A stretch of DNA of 7,469 nucleotides from an uncultured Oscillospiraceae bacterium (lineage in GTDB: Bacteria > Bacillota > Clostridia > Oscillospirales > Oscillospiraceae). Made by a program: the position numbers and the translations under genes. This document shows positions 1 to 7,185 of this stretch, in pieces. Below the pieces are notes generated by a model that saw only the letters and a list, made by a program, of their open reading frames with translations, ran no database searches and was not told the origin of the DNA. Positions within the stretch are counted from its first letter, which is position 1. Each line of letters begins with the position of its first letter. The stretch spans positions 1 through 7,469 of the forward strand of contig CAJOOV010000087.1 of NCBI GenBank assembly GCA_905236265.1. Direction: 5' to 3'.

Positions 1-1145
<1,145 letters not shown>

Positions 1146-1152
1146 CTCTTCC

Positions 1153-1157
1153 CCTCC
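1153..1157 (-). promoter_or_regulatory. Ribosome binding site of dnaX
   Basis: GGAGG on the minus strand inside a longer purine run, 7 nt from the ATG at 1145. It fixes the dnaX start. Confidence 0.85.
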
Positions 1158-1167
1158 CTGTGGATAG

Positions 1168-1173
1168 AAAAAA
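1168..1173 (-). terminator. U-run at the 3' end of the SRP RNA
   Basis: On the minus strand a run of six T follows the SRP RNA's closing sequence (CCATGGGC). The preceding bases GAGCGGTC can pair with GACGGCTC near the RNA 5' end with one mismatch. The U-run would therefore sit behind the closing helix of the RNA rather than behind a separate terminator hairpin. Some read-through must be expected, since dnaX starts 22 nt further on and no separate promoter fits in the gap. Confidence 0.5.
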
Positions 1174-1420
1174 GCCCATGGAGACCGCTCGCTTTGCTGC
1201 GCTCTCTGAAGCGGTAAACGGCTCGGACCGACTTGCTGCGGCACACCTCAGGTTCCGCTTAATGCTGCTCGGTTCCCCGCCTGACATGGTTCACGGTCTG
1301 ACGTTGCGCAGGGCCGGCCGTCAACACCGCTTACCGCTTCAGACAACATAGCAAAGGCCGGGAAGTTCCCTTCCCTGACAGGGGCGGCGCTCCGTGAGCC
1401 GTCTTGACCTTCACCAAGGT
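1168..1420 (-). ncRNA. ffs: Signal recognition particle RNA, large bacterial type with Alu domain
   Basis: RNA scaffold of the SRP, which binds Ffh and guides membrane and secreted proteins to the translocon. The Ffh-binding domain IV is unmistakable. It has GTGAACCATGTCAGG (from 1294 downward), a CGG/CCG stem closed by a GGAA tetraloop (1273-1276), then AGCAGCATTAAG. A perfect 12-bp long-range helix joins 1331-1342 with 1206-1217 (CTGAAGCGGTAA and its complement), and TTTGCT/AGCAAA joins 1350-1355 with 1193-1198; together these are helix 5. Nearer the 5' end, GGGAAG-GGAA-CTTCCC (1360-1375) forms a hairpin that fits an Alu-type domain, as in Bacillus and Clostridia large SRP RNAs. The length is about 250 nt. 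The 5' end is inferred from the promoter spacing and the 3' end from the T-run, so both ends may shift by several bases. Lying just upstream of dnaX is the usual Firmicutes position. Confidence 0.94.
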
Positions 1421-1426
1421 TTTATT

Positions 1427-1455
1427 ATTCTACTATACTTCCGCCCGTTTTTCAA
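1427..1455 (-). promoter_or_regulatory. Sigma-A-type promoter of the SRP RNA (and probably dnaX)
   Basis: On the minus strand, TTGAAA (1450-1455) is separated by exactly 17 bp from TAGAAT (1427-1432). Both hexamers match consensus in 5 of 6 positions. The expected start is near 1420. The sequence upstream of the -35 (about 1456-1486) is A-rich and could act as an UP element, as expected for a strongly expressed stable RNA. Inferred from sequence only. Confidence 0.75.
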
Positions 1456-1591
1456 GGGTGAGTTTTATCTTTTCTCCAAATGTTTTCGCCCTGTGTGGAG
1501 TCAGTCTGCACCGGAGGACAGGGCTCTTTTGCAAAAATACCGGTTCCATAAGGGAAATCCTTTCAGTTTTCTGAAATCGTGCCGGGGAGAA
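1456..1591. other. Divergent intergenic stretch without a gene
   Basis: The space between the minus-strand SRP/dnaX promoter and the plus-strand operon promoter holds no credible coding region. Two small inverted repeats can be seen. One is GCCCTGT (1488-1494) against ACAGGGC (1518-1524), with a 23-nt loop and then TCTTTT. The other is TTTCAG-TTTT-CTGAAA (1561-1576), a perfect 6-bp palindrome half-site pair ending 15 bp before the operon's putative -35. The second could be a regulator site. Neither has a known identity. Confidence 0.4.
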
Positions 1592-1620
1592 TTGACTTTC
1601 CCGGAGAAGAATGATACCAT
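1592..1620 (+). promoter_or_regulatory. Putative promoter of the dlt-like operon
   Basis: TTGACT (1592-1597, 5 of 6 to consensus) lies 17 bp upstream of TACCAT (1615-1620, 4 of 6). This predicts a transcript start near 1627 and a short leader before the AAGGAG at 1641. If right, the in-frame ATG at 1611 is not in the mRNA, which supports the shorter adenylation-protein start. The -10 is weak and may need an activator. Confidence 0.45.
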
Positions 1621-1640
1621 GTCTCCGAACGTGTATCACA

Positions 1641-1646
1641 AAGGAG
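1641..1646 (+). promoter_or_regulatory. Ribosome binding site of the adenylation gene
   Basis: AAGGAG lies 3 nt before the ATG at 1650 and 12 nt before the in-frame ATG at 1659. The spacing is short for the first and long for the second, so either may be used. The ATG at 1611 has no such site. Confidence 0.6.
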
Positions 1647-1649
1647 TGT

Positions 1650-3179
1650 ATGCGGAAGATGAAACGATCCGTGCTTGAATACCTGCGGCGCTCCGCCGCA
1701 CGGCTGCCTGAGAAAACGGCAGTGATAGATGAAAAGGAGTCCATGACCTACCGGGAGCTGCTGGGCTACAGCCTGCGCATTGGCTCTGAGGTCGCCTCCT
1801 GCGCCCCCTCCGGCGCACCGGTTCCGGTGCTGATGGAGAAATCCGCCAAGACCCTCTCCGCCTTTCTGGGCATTGCGCAGGCGGGGTGCTTTTATGTGCT
1901 GATGAGTCCGGAGCTGCCCCGCAGCCGTCTGGAGCAGATTCAGTCCGTTCTGGAGGCCCAGTGGGTGATTACCGACGAGGCGCACCGGGCGCTGGCAGAG
2001 GAGCTGTTCGCCCCGGAGCGTGTGCTTTTGGTGGAAACGCTGCTGGAGGCCGATGTGGACGAGGCGCTGCTGAGCCGCCGGGAGGCCCAGCGGCTTGACC
2101 TTGACCCCCTGTATGCCAACTTCACCTCCGGCTCCACCGGCGTACCCAAGGGCGTTGTGGTGGGGCACCGCAGCGTGCTGGACTTTATCGACGTGTTCAC
2201 CCGCACCTTTGCCTTCCGGGAGGACGATGTGTTTGCCAATCAGGCGCCCTTTGACTTCGACGTGTCCGTGAAGGACATCTACTCTTCTCTGGCAGTGGGA
2301 GGCACGCTGGTGATTGTACCCCGGCGGCTGTTCTCCCTGCCCACGGAGCTGCTGGACTTTTTGTGTGCCCACAATGTCACCGTCATGGTCTGGGCCGTGT
2401 CCGCCCTGTGCCTGATTACCACCTTCCATGCACTGGACTACAAGACCCCGGAGACGGTGCGTCAGGTGCTTTTCAGCGGCGAGGTCATGCCCATGAAGCA
2501 CCTGAAGGAGTGGATGGCCCACCTGCCCCGGACCCGGTTTGTCAACCTCTACGGTCCCACGGAGATTACCTGCAACTGCACCTACCACATCATTGACCGG
2601 GAGCGGGACTACGGCGACGTGATCCCCATGGGCACCGCCTTTGAAAACGAGCAGGTGCTGCTGCTGGACGGGGAGAACCGTCTGGTGACCCAGCCGGAGG
2701 TGAACGGGGAGGTCTGCGTGCGGGGCTCGGCGCTGGCGCTGGGCTACTACAACGCATGGCCCCAGACCAACGAGCATTTTGTCCAAAACCCCCTGAACAG
2801 CCACTTCATTGAATATATCTACCGCACGGGAGACCTTGCCCACTACAATGAGGCGGGAGAGCTGGTCTTTGCCGGGCGGAAGGATTTCCAGATTAAGCAC
2901 ATGGGACACCGCATTGAGCTGGAGGAAATCGAGCGTGCCATCGCCGCCGTGCCCGGCATTGAGCGTGCCTGCTGCATCTTTGACGAGAAGAAGAGCAAGC
3001 TCAAGGGCTTCTATGTGGGCGCAGTGGACAAAAAGGAGCTGCACCACATCCTCTCTGAGCAGCTGCCCTTCTTCATGGTGCCCGGTGTGCTGACCCCGCT
3101 GGAGCAGATGCCCCTGACGAAAAACGGCAAGATCGACCGCAAAGCCCTTGCCGCCCTGAAGAGAGGAGGCCGGGCATGA
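1650..3179 (+). CDS. DltA-like amino acid adenylation enzyme (aminoacyl carrier protein ligase)
   Basis: ANL-superfamily adenylating enzyme that should activate an amino acid with ATP and load it on the carrier encoded at 4383. It has 509 aa, near the roughly 500 aa of DltA. The core motifs are all present. They are FTSGSTGVPKG (from residue 158), FDFDVSVKD (201-209) with Asp204 where DltA binds the amino group, NLYGPTE (299-305), YRTGD (391-395), GRKDFQIK then GHRIELEEIE, and NGKIDR with the catalytic Lys494. There is no condensation or thioesterase domain, so it is a stand-alone DltA-type enzyme. Ser276 in FSGEVMP stands where Bacillus DltA has the Cys of FCGEVLP, which is linked to D-Ala selection, so the substrate may not be D-Ala. 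The start is 1650 or 1659. The stop overlaps the next ATG by 4 bp, implying translational coupling. I leave the symbol blank because the substrate is uncertain. Confidence 0.92.
   Translation: MRKMKRSVLEYLRRSAARLPEKTAVIDEKESMTYRELLGYSLRIGSEVASCAPSGAPVPVLMEKSAKTLSAFLGIAQAGCFYVLMSPELPRSRLEQIQSVLEAQWVITDEAHRALAEELFAPERVLLVETLLEADVDEALLSRREAQRLDLDPLYANFTSGSTGVPKGVVVGHRSVLDFIDVFTRTFAFREDDVFANQAPFDFDVSVKDIYSSLAVGGTLVIVPRRLFSLPTELLDFLCAHNVTVMVWAVSALCLITTFHALDYKTPETVRQVLFSGEVMPMKHLKEWMAHLPRTRFVNLYGPTEITCNCTYHIIDRERDYGDVIPMGTAFENEQVLLLDGENRLVTQPEVNGEVCVRGSALALGYYNAWPQTNEHFVQNPLNSHFIEYIYRTGDLAHYNEAGELVFAGRKDFQIKHMGHRIELEEIERAIAAVPGIERACCIFDEKKSKLKGFYVGAVDKKELHHILSEQLPFFMVPGVLTPLEQMPLTKNGKIDRKALAALKRGGRA
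3163..3169 (+). promoter_or_regulatory. Ribosome binding site of the decarboxylase gene
   Basis: GAGGAGG inside the 3' end of the adenylation gene, 6 nt before the ATG at 3176. It is a strong site that fixes this start despite the ATGA overlap. Confidence 0.85.
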
Positions 3180-4354
3180 CCACACAACAGATACAGGCGA
3201 TCGCCCGTGACTGGGGCACGCCCACCTATGTGTTCGACCTTGGCGTTTTAAAGCGCCGGGTGGACTATCTGAAAAGCCGCCTCCCCCAGCGGGTGCAGCT
3301 CTGCTACGCCATTAAGGCGAATACCTTCATCACCGGCGCACTGAACGAGATCATGCCCCGGTTTGAGATCTGTTCCCCCGGCGAGTACCGGGTCTGTCAG
3401 GCGCTGGACATTCCCGGCAGGAAGATGGTAATCTCCGGGGTGTACAAGACCCCCTCCTTCATCCGGGAGCTGGCACAACAGCGCAGCGACATCGGCGTGT
3501 ATACCGTGGAGTCCGAGGAGCAGCTTGCCCTGCTGAAGTGCGTGGCAAGGGAGTGCAGCCGCACCCTGCCCGTGCTGCTGCGCCTGACCAGCGGGAACCA
3601 GTTCGGACTGGACAGGGCAAAGCTGGTGGAGGCCATTGACCAAAACGACAGCGCCCTTCTGGACATCCGGGGCATCCAATACTTCTCCGGCACCCAGAAA
3701 AGCTCCCTGAAAAAGCTGAAGCGGGAGCTGGACAAGCTGGAGGCGCTGATTGACGAGCTGGAGCAGGAGCACGGCTTTGTCTGCCGGGAGCTGGAATACG
3801 GCCCCGGCCTGCCCGCCTTCTACTTCGAGGGGGACAGCTTTGACGAGGACGCCCATCTGGCAGGGCTCTCCGAGCTGATTGACGGCCTGCATATCAAGTG
3901 TGAGCTGACCTTCGAGCTGGGCAGGGGGATTGCCGCCTCCTGCGGCACCTACCTCACAAGCGTGGTGGACAAAAAGACCAATAAGGGGCAGAATTACGCC
4001 ATTTTGGACGGCGGCATGAACCACCTTGTCTATTTCGGCCAGAGCATGGCCATGCGTATGCCCCACATGCAGATCATCCCCCCCAGAGACAACCGGGACG
4101 GGGAGGTCTGGAACCTGTGCGGGGCGCTTTGCACCGCCAACGACATTCTGGTCAAGCAGCTTCCGGTGAGCGGTTTGGCCGTGGGCGACGTGTTCGCCTT
4201 TGAAAACACCGGCGCTTATTGTATGATCGAGGGAATCTCCCTCTTTCTCAGCCGTGATTTGCCCCAGGTTCTCCTGCTGGGCGAGGACGGCGTTCCCCGG
4301 CAGGTGAGGCAGGGCGTGCCCACCTATCCCCTGAATACCCCTGAAACCCATTGA
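3176..4354 (+). CDS. Fold-type III PLP-dependent decarboxylase (DapDC/BtrK-like)
   Basis: Probable amino acid decarboxylase, 392 aa, with the alanine-racemase-like barrel first and the decarboxylase beta domain last. The Schiff-base lysine is Lys47 in YAIKAN. TPTYVFD (15-21) and ICSPGEY are also typical of the family. Toward the C terminus, GALCTAND (Cys319, Asp323) and GAY (346-348) match the CxxxD and GAY active-site motifs of diaminopimelate and ornithine decarboxylase relatives. Departures from the classical enzymes are visible. The HIGSQ-type motif reads FSGTQ (170-174), EPGR reads ELGR (247-250), and the glycine-rich loop reads YGPGLP. A charged helical stretch (about 177-200) could be a coiled coil. 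Its place between adenylation and carrier genes suggests that it makes or edits the amino acid being loaded, as BtrK does on carrier-bound glutamate in butirosin synthesis. That role is inference. Biosynthetic lysA or an amino acid racemase are less likely alternatives. Confidence 0.88.
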   Translation: MTTQQIQAIARDWGTPTYVFDLGVLKRRVDYLKSRLPQRVQLCYAIKANTFITGALNEIMPRFEICSPGEYRVCQALDIPGRKMVISGVYKTPSFIRELAQQRSDIGVYTVESEEQLALLKCVARECSRTLPVLLRLTSGNQFGLDRAKLVEAIDQNDSALLDIRGIQYFSGTQKSSLKKLKRELDKLEALIDELEQEHGFVCRELEYGPGLPAFYFEGDSFDEDAHLAGLSELIDGLHIKCELTFELGRGIAASCGTYLTSVVDKKTNKGQNYAILDGGMNHLVYFGQSMAMRMPHMQIIPPRDNRDGEVWNLCGALCTANDILVKQLPVSGLAVGDVFAFENTGAYCMIEGISLFLSRDLPQVLLLGEDGVPRQVRQGVPTYPLNTPETH

Positions 4355-4367
4355 ACCCAGTGAAAAG

Positions 4368-4373
4368 AAAGGA
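4368..4373 (+). promoter_or_regulatory. Ribosome binding site of the carrier protein gene
   Basis: AAAGGA lies 9 nt before the ATG at 4383, inside the 28-bp gap that follows the decarboxylase stop. Confidence 0.7.
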
Positions 4374-4382
4374 ACGATTATC

Positions 4383-4613
4383 ATGGATGAACTGTACGAA
4401 ATTCTGGAAGAGCTGCAGCCTGAGGTGGATTTCCACACCGCTGACAACCTCATCGACGGGCATCTGCTGCCCTCCCTGTCCATCATCTCCCTGATTGCCG
4501 AGCTGGAGGATGCCTTTGACATCACCATCCCCGCCGTGGAGATCGTCCCTGCCAACTTCAACTCCGCCGATGCCATCTGGAAGCTGGTGCAGCGTCTTCA
4601 GGAGGAAGACTGA
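4383..4613 (+). CDS. DltC-like phosphopantetheine carrier protein
   Basis: A small acidic protein of 76 aa, the usual size of DltC and acyl carrier proteins. It should carry the activated amino acid as a thioester on a phosphopantetheine arm and present it to the membrane acyltransferase encoded next. The segment NLIDGHLLPSLSIISLIAEL (22-41) matches the carrier helix-II region. Ser31 falls at the attachment position, and the following AELEDAFDITIP is the typical conserved stretch. The residue before the serine is Pro30 instead of the usual Asp, and the residue two after it is Ser33 instead of the Asp common in DltC-like proteins. Whether Ser31 is modified is therefore not certain. The stop is 2 bp from the MBOAT start, so the two are probably translated together. 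Confidence 0.88.
   Translation: MDELYEILEELQPEVDFHTADNLIDGHLLPSLSIISLIAELEDAFDITIPAVEIVPANFNSADAIWKLVQRLQEED
4600..4605 (+). promoter_or_regulatory. Ribosome binding site of the MBOAT gene
   Basis: AGGAGG at the 3' end of the carrier gene, 10 nt before the ATG at 4616. Confidence 0.75.
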
Positions 4614-4615
4614 GT

Positions 4616-6202
4616 ATGACCTATAGTCAGCCGCTCTTTTTTGCGGTTTTTCTCCCGCTGGTAGCCCTGGGCTACCAGCTTCTTCCCCAGCGCCACCGCT
4701 GGAAGCTGATGCTGGCGGCCAGCTATATCTTCTTCTACGCCACCAGCCGGAAGCTGCTGCTCTATCTGGTCTTTTCCACTGTCTCCGTCCACCATCTGGG
4801 GCTGTGGATGGGCGCCATCCATACCGAGCGCAGCGCCGCCGTGAAGGCGGTTGACCGCTCTGAGCGCAAGGCGGTGAAGGCGCAGTACCAGAAGCAGCTC
4901 CACGGCGTGGTCGTGCTGGGCATTCTGCTCCACATCGGCATTCTGCTGGTGGTGAAGTATTCCGGCTTCTTTCTGGGGAACCTGAACGCCCTGTTCGGCG
5001 CAGTCCACCTGCCCCTCACCCTGCCGGAGCCCCACTTCGCCCTGCCTCTGGGCATCTCCTTCTATACCATGCAGGCGGTGAGCTATCTGGTGGACGTGTA
5101 CCGGGGCACCGTGAAGCCTGACCGGAATCTGGCAAGGCTGGCTCTGTGGCTGGGCTTCTTCCCCCAGATTATGGAAGGCCCCATCTGCCGCTACAGCGAG
5201 ACGGCGGACCAGATCTGGGCGGGAAACCCCATCAGCTATCACAACCTGACCTTCGGCGCCCAGCGCTTTGCGTGGGGTATGCTGAAGAAAATCGTGGTGG
5301 CAGACCAGCTCAACTGGCCGGTGAAGGAGATTTTCCTGAACTACACCGACTATAACGGCGCCGTCATCTTCTTCGGCATGATCGCCTATACCGTCCAGCT
5401 CTATATGGACTTCTCCGGTTCGCTGGATATGGTCATCGGCACGGGGGAGATTTTCGGCGTCAAGCTGCCGGAGAACTTCCGCCAGCCCTTCTTCTCCAAG
5501 ACGGTCTCCGAGTTCTGGACCCGGTGGCACATCACCCTTGGCACCTGGTTCAAGGACTACATCTTCTATCCCGTCTCCCTGTCCGGGGGGATGAAGACCC
5601 TCACCGCCAACGCCAGAAAGAAGCTGGGCAACCACTACGGCCCCATGCTGGCCAGCGGCGTGGCGCTGCTGGCTGTGTGGCTGGCCAACGGCCTGTGGCA
5701 TGGCAGCGGGTGGAACTACATCTGCTTCGGACTCTACCACTTCGTGCTGATCTTCTCCGGCACCCTCTTTGAGCCGCTGAACAAGTCCCTGTGCGATAAG
5801 CTGCACATTAACCGCCAGAGCAAACTCTGGCACGCATGGCAGATTTTCCGCACCGTGGTGCTGGTGAACTTCGGCGAGCTGATCTTCCGCGCCCACGGGA
5901 TGCAGGCGGCGCTGGGGATGCTCAAGCGGATCTTCACCGACTTTGACCCCCGTGTCTTTGCCAACGGGGACTATCTGGTGGACACGGACGGCAAGAGCCT
6001 GATCGTGTGCCTGATTGTGGTGCTGGTGGTGCTGGCCCACAGCATCCTCCGGGAGCGGGGCGGCTCTCTCCGGGAGGTTGTGGCAAGACAGAAGCTGCCT
6101 GTGCGCTGGCTGTGCTACTATGTGCTGATTCTGTTTATCGTCATGTTCGGCGCCTACGCAGGCAGCTATGCGCCCATTGACCCCCTGTATGCAGGCTTCT
6201 GA
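4616..6202 (+). CDS. MBOAT-family O-acyltransferase, DltB/AlgI-like, with C-terminal acyl-shuttle motif
   Basis: Polytopic membrane acyltransferase of 528 aa. It should take the aminoacyl group from the carrier thioester inside the cell and pass it across the membrane. Family signatures run in order: LPLGISFYTMQAVSYLVDVYRG, FPQIMEGPICRY, YMDFSGSLDMVIGTGEIFGV, FRQPFFSKTVSEFWTRWHI with His305, and WLANGLWHGSGWNYICFG with His362, the likely catalytic histidine. Many hydrophobic segments are spread over the whole length. It is longer than the roughly 400-aa DltB and closer to AlgI-type MBOATs. The last six residues (523-528) are PLYAGF, just after a final membrane helix. They fit the x-x-Tyr-x-x-Phe pattern of the DltX C-terminal hexapeptide, and no dltX-like gene is present. 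The amino acid cargo is inferred from the upstream adenylation and carrier genes. The acceptor is unknown. Confidence 0.95.
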   Translation: MTYSQPLFFAVFLPLVALGYQLLPQRHRWKLMLAASYIFFYATSRKLLLYLVFSTVSVHHLGLWMGAIHTERSAAVKAVDRSERKAVKAQYQKQLHGVVVLGILLHIGILLVVKYSGFFLGNLNALFGAVHLPLTLPEPHFALPLGISFYTMQAVSYLVDVYRGTVKPDRNLARLALWLGFFPQIMEGPICRYSETADQIWAGNPISYHNLTFGAQRFAWGMLKKIVVADQLNWPVKEIFLNYTDYNGAVIFFGMIAYTVQLYMDFSGSLDMVIGTGEIFGVKLPENFRQPFFSKTVSEFWTRWHITLGTWFKDYIFYPVSLSGGMKTLTANARKKLGNHYGPMLASGVALLAVWLANGLWHGSGWNYICFGLYHFVLIFSGTLFEPLNKSLCDKLHINRQSKLWHAWQIFRTVVLVNFGELIFRAHGMQAALGMLKRIFTDFDPRVFANGDYLVDTDGKSLIVCLIVVLVVLAHSILRERGGSLREVVARQKLPVRWLCYYVLILFIVMFGAYAGSYAPIDPLYAGF

Positions 6203-6207
6203 GGCGG
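6201..6207 (+). promoter_or_regulatory. Ribosome binding site of the first SGNH gene
   Basis: GAGGCGG, an imperfect site overlapping the MBOAT stop codon, lies 5 nt before the ATG at 6213. With the MNRQ start shared with the downstream paralog, it favours 6213 over the in-frame ATG at 6168. Confidence 0.55.
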
Positions 6208-6212
6208 CGTGT

Positions 6213-7166
6213 ATGAACAGGCAATCAGCAAAGCAGCTTTTGCGTGTGGCGGGCTTTCTTGCGGGGCTGGCGCTGCTGCTCAGCGCCGCCTCCCGTGTCT
6301 ATGAGGCAAGGGACAACCAAAAGTGGGCGGATGTGTCCTCCTTCTATGTCTACTCCAAGGGCTATCTCGCCCACGGGGCGGACGAGCTGGACGCCATCTT
6401 TGTGGGCTGCAGCGAGTTCTATGCCAGCGTGTCCCCTCTGCGTATCTGGGAGCAGTCCGGCGTGACCACCTATAACGTGGCCACCAGCGCCCAGAGGATC
6501 TACCGCTCGGATGTGTTTATCCACAATATCCTGCGCACCCATCATCCAAAGGTGATCGTGCTGGATGCCTTTGCGGCCATCCGGGAGGGCAACGCAGAGG
6601 ACGCCGTGTTCGATGCCTTCGAGACCCGCTTCCCCATCTTTGCCGACCACAACAACTGGAAGGACTACGACTGGGAGAAGATTGTCTCCCCCATCCACTA
6701 TACCAACCGGGTGGCGAACAAGGGCTTTCGCTCCAATGACATGGTAGATGTCCCGGACAGGGAGAGCTATATGGTGCCCTCTGACGAGCTTGCCCACATC
6801 CCTGTGCTGAACCGGCTCTATCTGGGACACATTGCCAGACTCTGCCGCTCCCACGGCGTGGAGCTGGTTCTGGTGTCCATTCCCAGCCCTGCCAACTGGG
6901 ATTATCCCATTCACAACGCCCTTCAGGCGGATGCGGACGCTCTGGGCATACCGCTGATCGACCTGAACCTGATGGTGGATGAGCTGGGCATTGACTTTGA
7001 GACGGATTTTCAGGACTCCGGCGGAGACCACCTGAATTTCAGCGGTGCCGAAAAGGTGTCGGACTATCTGGCGCAGATGCTGCGGGAGCAGTACGCTCTG
7101 CCGGATCACAGAGGCGATCCCGCCTTTGCCCAGTGGGATCAGGAGCTGGAGGAGAGCCGGAATTGA
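6213..7166 (+). CDS. Membrane-anchored SGNH/DltD-like protein, copy 1
   Basis: Probable extracytoplasmic acyltransferase or esterase, 317 aa. A basic start (MNRQSAKQLLR) leads into one hydrophobic segment (about residues 10-26), giving an N-in membrane anchor with the rest outside. The nucleophile block is VGCSEFY with Ser67, in the place of the GSS/GDS block of SGNH hydrolases, followed by SPLRIWEQSG. The C-terminal block is GDHLNFSGA with Asp272 and His273, the other part of the usual catalytic set. In dlt-type systems the SGNH partner takes the acyl group from the shuttle tyrosine and gives it to the polymer, and that is the likely job here. It is shorter than the roughly 400-aa classical DltD. 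The start at 6213, 10 bp after the MBOAT stop, is chosen because the next gene opens with the same MNRQ. A role as a deacylase cannot be excluded. Confidence 0.82.
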   Translation: MNRQSAKQLLRVAGFLAGLALLLSAASRVYEARDNQKWADVSSFYVYSKGYLAHGADELDAIFVGCSEFYASVSPLRIWEQSGVTTYNVATSAQRIYRSDVFIHNILRTHHPKVIVLDAFAAIREGNAEDAVFDAFETRFPIFADHNNWKDYDWEKIVSPIHYTNRVANKGFRSNDMVDVPDRESYMVPSDELAHIPVLNRLYLGHIARLCRSHGVELVLVSIPSPANWDYPIHNALQADADALGIPLIDLNLMVDELGIDFETDFQDSGGDHLNFSGAEKVSDYLAQMLREQYALPDHRGDPAFAQWDQELEESRN

Positions 7167-7172
7167 TCCCGC

Positions 7173-7178
7173 AGGAGG
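7173..7178 (+). promoter_or_regulatory. Ribosome binding site of the second SGNH gene
   Basis: AGGAGG lies 7 nt before the ATG at 7186. It is a strong site at good spacing in the 19-bp gap between the two paralogs. Confidence 0.85.
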
Positions 7179-7185
7179 AACTCGC

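Noticed and set aside
1488..1530. GCCCTGT/ACAGGGC inverted repeat followed by TCTTTT as a terminator
   Set aside because: Only 7 bp with a 23-nt loop, and no gene on the plus strand ends before it, so there is nothing to terminate.
1611..1649. Longer N-terminus for the adenylation protein from the ATG at 1611
   Set aside because: No ribosome site precedes it, it overlaps the putative -10, and the added residues do not resemble DltA N-termini.
1394..1678. Plus-strand 94-codon open frame in the intergenic region
   Set aside because: It overlaps the SRP promoter region and the start of the adenylation gene, has no ribosome site, and shows no recognisable protein feature. It is also not DltX-like: it has no membrane helix and no C-terminal Tyr-x-x-Phe.
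1563..3185. Minus-strand open frame of 540 codons
   Set aside because: Complement of the adenylation gene, rich in His, Gln and Gly with no domain signature; a codon-bias shadow.
3176..4354. Calling the decarboxylase lysA or an alanine racemase
   Set aside because: It has the C-terminal CxxxD and GAY motifs of decarboxylases, and key DapDC motifs are altered. The neighbours are acylation genes rather than lysine biosynthesis genes.
3248..4576. Minus-strand open frame of 442 codons
   Set aside because: Complement of the decarboxylase and carrier genes, with no motif or plausible ribosome site recognised; a shadow.
4598..6040. Minus-strand open frame of 480 codons
   Set aside because: Complement of the MBOAT gene. 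Its His/Gln-rich sequence is an artefact of the membrane-protein codons opposite.
6168..6212. Longer N-terminus for SGNH copy 1 from the ATG at 6168
   Set aside because: It would overlap the MBOAT end by 35 bp and lacks a good ribosome site. Copy 2 starts with the same MNRQ as the 6213 start.
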